49,208 nt of DNA from an uncultured Microbulbifer sp. (GTDB lineage: Bacteria; Pseudomonadota; Gammaproteobacteria; Pseudomonadales; Cellvibrionaceae). How positions within the stretch are numbered: position 1 is the first letter of the stretch; every line of letters starts with the position of its first letter. The DNA is taken from NCBI RefSeq assembly GCF_947489355.1, contig NZ_CANLDD010000032.1:1-49208 (forward strand), in the 5' to 3' direction. The position numbers were made by a program, and so were the translations under genes. Below, piece by piece: positions 44,204 through 49,208 of the stretch. The notes under the pieces are model-generated. The model had not been told where the DNA came from and did no database searches. It saw only the letters and a program-made list of their open reading frames with translations.

Positions 44204-44461
44204 ATGGACGAAGAATTTGCACCGAGAGAGTCAGAGTTGAGCCGGATCTACCGCGAGGGTGATGTGTCTGTCCGGATCGATATTTACGAGGGTGAGGGAG
44301 GTGGCTGGCTGCTCGAAGTCGTCGACGAGAATAACTATTCCACCGTATGGGAGGATGTGTTCGAAACAGACAAAGAGGCCCTCGGCGAGGCGCTCGACTC
44401 CCTCCGCGAGGAGGGCATCGCCTCCTTTGTAGGGCCGATTCAGGAAACGAACGGCAACTGA
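44204..44461 (+). CDS. Small acidic protein of unknown function
   Basis: The product (85 residues) is very acidic (ESELSRIYREGDVSVRIDI, YEGEGGGWLLEVVDENNY) with a helix-rich end (DKEALGEALDSLREEGIASF). GAGGAGAA four bases before the ATG marks this start over the longer frame. Sequence and size match a conserved group of small proteins in marine gammaproteobacteria whose function I do not know. Confidence 0.75.
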   Translation: MDEEFAPRESELSRIYREGDVSVRIDIYEGEGGGWLLEVVDENNYSTVWEDVFETDKEALGEALDSLREEGIASFVGPIQETNGN

Positions 44462-44526
44462 TGAGTCAACTATTGGTCTGGTGATCGCAGTGACTTGCCG
44501 GTGCTGATTTGGCGCGAACGGTTGGA

Positions 44527-44820
44527 ATGCAGGTAGCTCTCCGCAGCTTTATCTCTATTCCTAACGCGGCCATTGGGCGGTATCTCAGCCCGTTCAACCC
44601 GCCACCTTATCGAGATTGAGGTCTCTTTGGTGGTGGCCAATCCGCCCTGGTGGACCATGAACTGTGGCTACCCTCCATCTAGTACGCCCACTTTACCGAG
44701 GGCGACGGCCTATTTATCAAAGGCCCGAAGGGGGATATGGTCAGCTTTAGCCACGAAACCAACTTCGATAACTCCTTGGAAACCCTGAGCTTAATTATGG
44801 GCCTAGATCGGGAAATCTAA
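44527..44820 (+). pseudogene. Decayed ORF with two in-frame stops
   Basis: In one frame the sequence reads GMQVALRSFISIPNAAIGRY, LSPFNPPPYRD, stop (44617), GLFGGGQSALVDHELWLPSI, stop (44680), YAHFTEGDGLFIKGPKGDMV, SFSHETNFDNSLETLSLIMG, LDREI and a final stop. The continuous, protein-like composition on both sides of the stops supports a gene that has decayed. I do not recognise the family. Confidence 0.5.
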
Positions 44821-44962
44821 GTCTTGAAAAAATGATCTATAGTGTCCCATTGTATAAAAAATGGGCGTGTTCCATTTGTAGTAGCGGAACAGCTGAGCTT
44901 GGGTTGAGTTTTAGTAATATTGCTATCGTTGTTGAATCCAAGAGTATTAGAGTTGAATAATT

Positions 44963-45060
44963 GCATAACAAGTCAATGGTGCATCAGCTCAGCAAGCTGG
45001 GCCTGGATTCCCATTTCGTACCTTCGACACAACATTACAACCGCACATTGAGGTGTAAAT
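44963..45060 (+). other. attC-like imperfect palindrome, degenerate
   Basis: The left end GCATAACAAGTCAATGGTGC and right end GCACATTGAGGTGTAAATAC are imperfect complements (TCAATG/CATTGA plus outer bases) about 100 bp apart, with GCATAAC resembling the inverse core site RYYYAAC. The right core lacks an intact GTT, so the site would be inactive. It sits just before the GFA-family gene, where an attC of a preceding cassette would be. Confidence 0.35.
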
Positions 45061-45092
45061 ACTACCAGGGAATAATTAAGCTGGAGAATAAA

Positions 45093-45478
45093 GTGAGTGG
45101 CTTCTCTTTAGGTGGATGTCAATGTGGCGGAATCCGTATGAGTTTTCCGGGAAGATAATGCAATTATTTGTCTGCCATTGCGCTAAGTGTCGAAAGCAAT
45201 CTGATTCTGTTTTTACGAACAAAGAAGCACTCTGTGTCCCTAAAGGCAAACCAAAATTTTGGTGCCCCACAGCGGATTCTGGCAATGCGCTTGAATGCGC
45301 CTTTTTTCCTAAAGGCGGGATCAGGTTATGGCAGCAAAGGCGAGGTTCTACTGAGATTGTTAGTGTAAAGGGCGGATCTTTAGATAACCCCATTGATATT
45401 GATAAAGCTATTCACATCTGGATTTTTCGTAAACTTCGAGGATTTCATATTGCGAAAGGTTCTACTCAGTTTCCATAG
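45093..45478 (+). pseudogene. Frameshifted GFA-family gene
   Basis: The start (GTG with GGAG upstream) gives VSGFSLGGCQCGGIR, the N-terminal zinc motif of GFA proteins (glutathione-dependent formaldehyde-activating/CENP-V family), then one base is lost near 45137 and the rest continues in the next frame as YEFSGKIMQLFVCHCAKCRK, ... GGSLDNPIDIDKAIHIWIFR, to KGSTQFP. Two cysteines of the structural zinc site (usual CAFCPxCG) are replaced, reading CAFFPKGG. The gene is therefore broken both by frameshift and by loss of ligands. GFA genes are frequent passengers of integron cassettes. Confidence 0.8.
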
Positions 45479-45495
45479 GAACCAGTGGTCGAGCA

Positions 45496-45579
45496 ATACT
45501 AACCAGGCTCGCTCAGCCCCCCGGCCTGGGCTGGACAGCCTGCGCTGCGCTTCGACTGACCTTGTTAACGGTGTTATGT
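45496..45579 (+). other. attC-like recombination site
   Basis: TAACCAGG at the left (45500-45507) pairs with CCTTGTTA at the right (45560-45567) with one mismatch, and the GC-rich interior folds further (for example GGCCTGGGCT, AGCCTGCGCTGCG). The right end GTTAACGGTGTTATGT is like the L'-R' end of known attC sites (...GCGTTATG), with GTTATGT as core. The downstream flavodoxin-like gene starts 29 bp after it and the broken GFA gene ends 18 bp before, the spacing expected of gene cassettes. No integrase of the integron type is in the window. Confidence 0.45.
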
Positions 45580-45607
45580 TCTTATACCAAGCAATAAAGT
45601 GCAATTA

Positions 45608-46195
45608 ATGATAAAGATTGGAATCGTATATTTTTCTAACACTGATGTAACAGGAAAGCTCGCAAAGGCAGCTTGCAGCGAATTGGTTAATCAGAAAGTT
45701 TTATTTTTCTTTCATCAGATATTAGGAGCTGAAATAATTGAGGAGCGGTTTATAAATAAAATACTAATGGACGAACTTAAAACCTGTGATGCAATAATTT
45801 TTGGTTCTCCAACTTATATGGGTAATGTTGCAGCACAATTCAAAGCCTTCGCAGATGCGACAAGTGATTTCTGGGAAACCCAAGATTGGTCAGGAAAAAT
45901 TGCTGCTGGTTTGACTTCAGGAACGGGCCTCAATGGAGATCAAGCCTCAACGCTCCAGTACTTTGTAACTTTAGCAAGCCAGCATGGCATGATCTGGGTT
46001 GGTCTTGATGCTCCTTTTAGCAATACCGTCAAAGATGTTAATCGGTTGGGTTGTCAGCTTGGTGTAACCTCTCATAGCCTTGATGGCAGTGCCCATGAAA
46101 CAGATATAAGGAGTTCAAAGTACCTGGCACATCGAGTTTTGACTACAGTGCAAAAATTCAAAAGCGGAACATATCCCATCGTTTCGGACCTGTAA
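45608..46195 (+). CDS. Flavodoxin-like NAD(P)H-dependent oxidoreductase
   Basis: The product (195 residues) has the flavodoxin fold: FMN phosphate loop VYFSNTDVTGKLAKAA near residue 7, then GSPTYMGNVAAQFKAFAD (about 77) as in WrbA, and AGLTSGTGLNGDQASTLQ. It binds FMN and probably transfers electrons to quinones or flavin partners. Both a GTG (45599) and the ATG (45608) fit; the latter was chosen. AT-rich codon use and the attC-like site directly upstream suggest acquisition by horizontal transfer. Confidence 0.85.
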   Translation: MIKIGIVYFSNTDVTGKLAKAACSELVNQKVLFFFHQILGAEIIEERFINKILMDELKTCDAIIFGSPTYMGNVAAQFKAFADATSDFWETQDWSGKIAAGLTSGTGLNGDQASTLQYFVTLASQHGMIWVGLDAPFSNTVKDVNRLGCQLGVTSHSLDGSAHETDIRSSKYLAHRVLTTVQKFKSGTYPIVSDL

Positions 46196-46686
46196 GGGGT
46201 GGGCTAATGGCTAGCCGGTGAGATGGCGATTGATGCGTCTTGCGTAAGCATGTAAAGGTAAAGCATAACTCACGTGGAAAATAGCTGGCTACTTGGCTCG
46301 AGGATATACAGGGTGACCCAGCTTCAAGCTTTCCCATAGTGATTCAAGTGGAAGGGGCCCGCAATTGACTGGAGAAATCTTCGCCCTTCTCAACCTTCAA
46401 AGCATTGATAGCGCCGCTAAATGATTATTGAAGAGCGTACTCTAAAGGGCATTCCAAAATATGAGCAGTGGCGGAAAAAGCGGGCTAAAGCGCTGCTTTC
46501 TGATGCTGAAGAAGTTGACAGACAGGGCTCCTAAGTGGTGGTAAAGGGCTATGCGTTATGATGACTCCGATGGGAAGCCAGACCTGAAGGTAGTCAAGTA
46601 GTATCTCTCATGTAGGGATGCCTGTCTGCAGTTGATAAAAAACTCATAAACAAGCCACGGGTCGGAAAAGTTTAAAAAGTGAAAAT
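46196..46686. other. Intergenic stretch with decayed sequence
   Basis: About 490 bp without an intact gene. A 37-codon frame from 46421 (IIEERTLKGIPKYEQWRKKR...) looks like a protein scrap of unknown origin. The segment leads into the tRNA pseudogene and is probably debris from insertion events. Confidence 0.4.
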
Positions 46687-46760
46687 GGGCCTTTAGCGCA
46701 ATTGGTTAGAACACCCGGCTCATAATCGATAGATCCCCAGTTCAAGCCTGGGAAGATCCG
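46687..46760 (+). pseudogene. tRNA-Met(CAT) pseudogene
   Basis: The 74-bp sequence has the tRNA outline: anticodon CAT at 46721-46723 in loop CTCATAA, T arm CCCAG/CTGGG with TTCAAGC, and a D-loop TTGGTTAG. The acceptor stem has a C-A mismatch and a G-T pair, the anticodon stem has two mismatches and the D stem two. It is thus no longer a functional tRNA, and no CCA end is intact. tRNA copies of this kind are typically left at the edge of integrative elements. Confidence 0.75.
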
Positions 46761-46817
46761 CAATTTTCCCATATAAATCAACAGATTAAATCACTCAATC
46801 TGGCTTTATCACTTTTT

Positions 46818-47089
46818 TCAGGATTCAAATTTACCATGCTTGTAAAAGAACTGCAGGACATTGCGATCCACCTTCACCATTGACCAGGAGTGGGTGCTGG
46901 TGAGGGACTAGAAATAGCCCTCGAGCTGCTCTTGGGTGAGGGTGTCGGGGGGCTATCAAAATATTCGCAGACGCGCCGTATGGCGCGACTGTCAAGGTCA
47001 ATGGTCGATTCGGCTTTGCCCTGACGTTTGAGTGGGCTAAGATGTTTGAGGTGTAGTGAATCGTATCGTTTCTGCTGTGCTTTGCTCAT
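46818..47089 (-). pseudogene. Broken tyrosine recombinase (IS91-associated type), N-terminal part
   Basis: The minus-strand frame from 47089 begins MSKAQQKRYDSLHLKHLSPL, then KRQGKAESTIDLDSRAIRRV, the N-terminal core-binding domain of the tyrosine recombinases found with IS91-like elements. A frameshift in a CCCCCC run near 46950 leads on to DTLTQEQLEGYF, a TAG stop, then SLTSTHSWSMVKVDRNVLQF and FYKHGKFES. Only the first about 90 codons remain; the catalytic R-H-R-Y domain is missing. Its kinship with the IS91 fragment at 9170 suggests they belonged to related elements. Confidence 0.8.
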
Positions 47090-47159
47090 ATAGATATTCC
47101 TCTGGTTGCCGTGCTCGAATAGGAGTGCGTAGACAGGACAGCTCGCCTGGGGCTCAGGA

Positions 47160-47426
47160 ATGCGTAAATCACGTTCAATCGATGTGTCACCTGCAACATC
47201 ATTTGCGCCTGTAGCAGGGGTGTTGGCCGCATTTTTTATTTTAGGTGAAATTCAAACGCACTCACAGTTTATTGACGGCGCAATATTAATGATTGGTTTA
47301 GCTATTTGTTTATATGCGATTTATCTACAACATGAAAAAAACGTTACAATACATGACTCACTGAGTGAAGATGAAGTCGCGCCAATGTTGAATGCAGAGT
47401 GTAGAGCAGGCTTTAAATACGTATGA
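47160..47426 (+). pseudogene. C-terminal fragment of an EamA/DMT transporter gene
   Basis: The 88 codons hold the last two membrane helices of an EamA permease (SFAPVAGVLAAFFILGEIQT, QFIDGAILMIGLAICLYAIY). The usual preceding eight helices are absent, the 5' end being lost at the junction after the recombinase remnant. The first Met here is simply the first after the junction. The tail beyond the last helix is longer than usual. Confidence 0.7.
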
Positions 47427-47479
47427 AGCATCTAAATTAAAAGTTCATAATTATGCTATAGCCATGTAAGAGGGTAAAT

Positions 47480-47974
47480 ATGTTTACACAATTTTTTCCT
47501 TTAATTAAAAGACTACTTGTTGGTGATCGTAGCTGGGAATGGTTACCTATTTTGGTTGCACGTGTATCATTGGGGTTATTTTTTTCGGTGTCTGGGTATA
47601 ACAAACTATTTATGCCTGAGAGGCATGCAGACCTTATAAATTTGATGAGCGAAATAGGAATGCCCTTTCCTGAATTTATGGCGCTGTTTTTAGGTTGCGT
47701 AGAGTTTTTTGGTGGATTGCTATTAATAGTGGGTCTTTTGTCAACACTTGCTGCGATTGCATTGACGATTGCAATGATTGTTGCCATCACCACTGTTGAA
47801 ATTGAGCATGTTATTCCTAAAGACATTGGGCCATTGGATTGGATGAGCTGGTTTCTTTATTTGCCCCAAGTTTTATATATTATTTTATTTGTATGGTTAA
47901 TGGCTACAGGTCCTGGTCGGTATAGTTTAGATTATCTAATCGCTAATAAGTTAGGCGTTAATAATAAAAATTAA
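47480..47974 (+). CDS. DoxX-family membrane protein
   Basis: The product (164 residues) has four membrane helices: LVARVSLGLFFSVSGYNKLF, EFMALFLGCVEFFGGLLLIV, LSTLAAIALTIAMIVAITTV, and QVLYIILFVWLMATGPGRYS. The opening helix with SGYNKL and the ending GPGRYSLD are characteristic of DoxX. Such proteins are involved in redox or thiol stress in other bacteria, with no fixed reaction here. AT-rich codon use separates it from the housekeeping genes. It lies 53 bp after the EamA remnant. Confidence 0.85.
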   Translation: MFTQFFPLIKRLLVGDRSWEWLPILVARVSLGLFFSVSGYNKLFMPERHADLINLMSEIGMPFPEFMALFLGCVEFFGGLLLIVGLLSTLAAIALTIAMIVAITTVEIEHVIPKDIGPLDWMSWFLYLPQVLYIILFVWLMATGPGRYSLDYLIANKLGVNNKN

Positions 47975-47984
47975 AGGAAATGGG

Positions 47985-48064
47985 ATGATGGACTTAGCAA
48001 ATGTACATTGGATTGCTGTCATTGTTAGTGCAGTTATTGCCTTTATAGTAGGTTGGGTGTGTGG
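47985..48064 (+). pseudogene. 5' fragment of a DUF1761 membrane protein gene, cut by IS3 end
   Basis: A good ribosome site (AAGGAA) precedes an ATG that starts MMDLANVHWIAVIVSAVIAF and continues IVGWVCGG. This matches the first helix of DUF1761 proteins. After about 26 codons it runs into the IS3-type terminal repeat at 48065 and the remainder is lost. It follows the DoxX gene by 10 bp and would have been its operon partner. Confidence 0.7.
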
Positions 48065-49125
<1,061 letters not shown>

Positions 49126-49208
49126 AATAATGTGTAGTAGTTCAGACTTGATCTGACAGTTACCGGTTTTTCTGACGGTGGTCTGTCAGGTCAGGTTCAG
49201 TTCACGAA

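Noticed and set aside
46196..46700. A third attC-like site after the flavodoxin-like gene
   Set aside because: GCATAAC and GTTATG occur at about 46263 and 46555, but nearly 300 bp apart and without matching inner arms.

Overview
The window looks like a chromosomal segment of a marine gammaproteobacterium. The inference rests on the divergent metG/apbC pair, the yqjD-yqjE-yqjK-type triplet, a YghU-type glutathione transferase, TrhO, an AlkK-like acyl-CoA ligase and many envelope lipoproteins. The overall flavour is that of Microbulbifer/Cellvibrio relatives, but I cannot prove the genus from the sequence.

Left part (1-13.6 kb) is accessory and scarred. It opens with three tandem hairpins that look like the end of an IS200/IS605-type element. 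These are followed by a Ser/Thr kinase-TPR membrane protein, a Cys-rich secreted protein, and a pair of secreted proteins, one of which resembles DUF6345 (caspase-like fold) with the expected nucleophile Cys replaced by Ser. Next comes a quinone-oxidoreductase-type enzyme, a 14-unit pentanucleotide repeat, a frameshifted rfaH/nusG-like remnant, an IS91-type transposase fragment, and a GC-rich pair (AhpD-like protein and Na+-dependent transporter). The whole stretch from 6.7 to 13.6 kb is bracketed by a 168-bp direct repeat: the start of glpQ at the right end and a decayed copy of it at the left.

Central part (12.4-30.9 kb) is a long run of minus-strand genes. The core (17.1-30.9 kb) is the most interesting locus. 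It encodes an ExbB/TolQ-like proton channel, two different proteins with an ExbD-like N-terminal helix (conserved Asp plus CGFG motif) fused through a coiled coil to a von Willebrand A domain, a cytosolic Hsp70/actin-like protein, a four-PEGA plus FGE-fold membrane protein, a TPR membrane protein, a TonB-C-terminal-like protein and several lipoproteins. I know of no described system with this composition. It reads as a proton-motive-force-driven envelope machine in which VWA domains take the place of the usual ExbD/TolR/MotB periplasmic domain. An M48 metalloprotease, an AlkK-like ligase and GlpQ follow on the same strand.

Right-central part (31.5-44.5 kb) is ordinary housekeeping: ilvE (with a hairpin that buries its Shine-Dalgarno), yohC-like, yghU, yqjD/E/K-like, a 2-hydroxyacid dehydrogenase facing an EamA transporter across a perfect inverted repeat, metG, apbC, trhO and small proteins.

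Right end (44.5-49.2 kb) is a graveyard of mobile and truncated pieces. It holds a decayed ORF, a frameshifted GFA-family gene between two attC-like sites, a flavodoxin-like gene, a tRNA-Met(CAT) pseudogene, a broken tyrosine recombinase, a truncated EamA gene, an intact DoxX gene, a DUF1761 gene cut by an IS3-family end, and a phage-spike/VgrG-like gene whose 5' end was lost at the same IS3 fragment.
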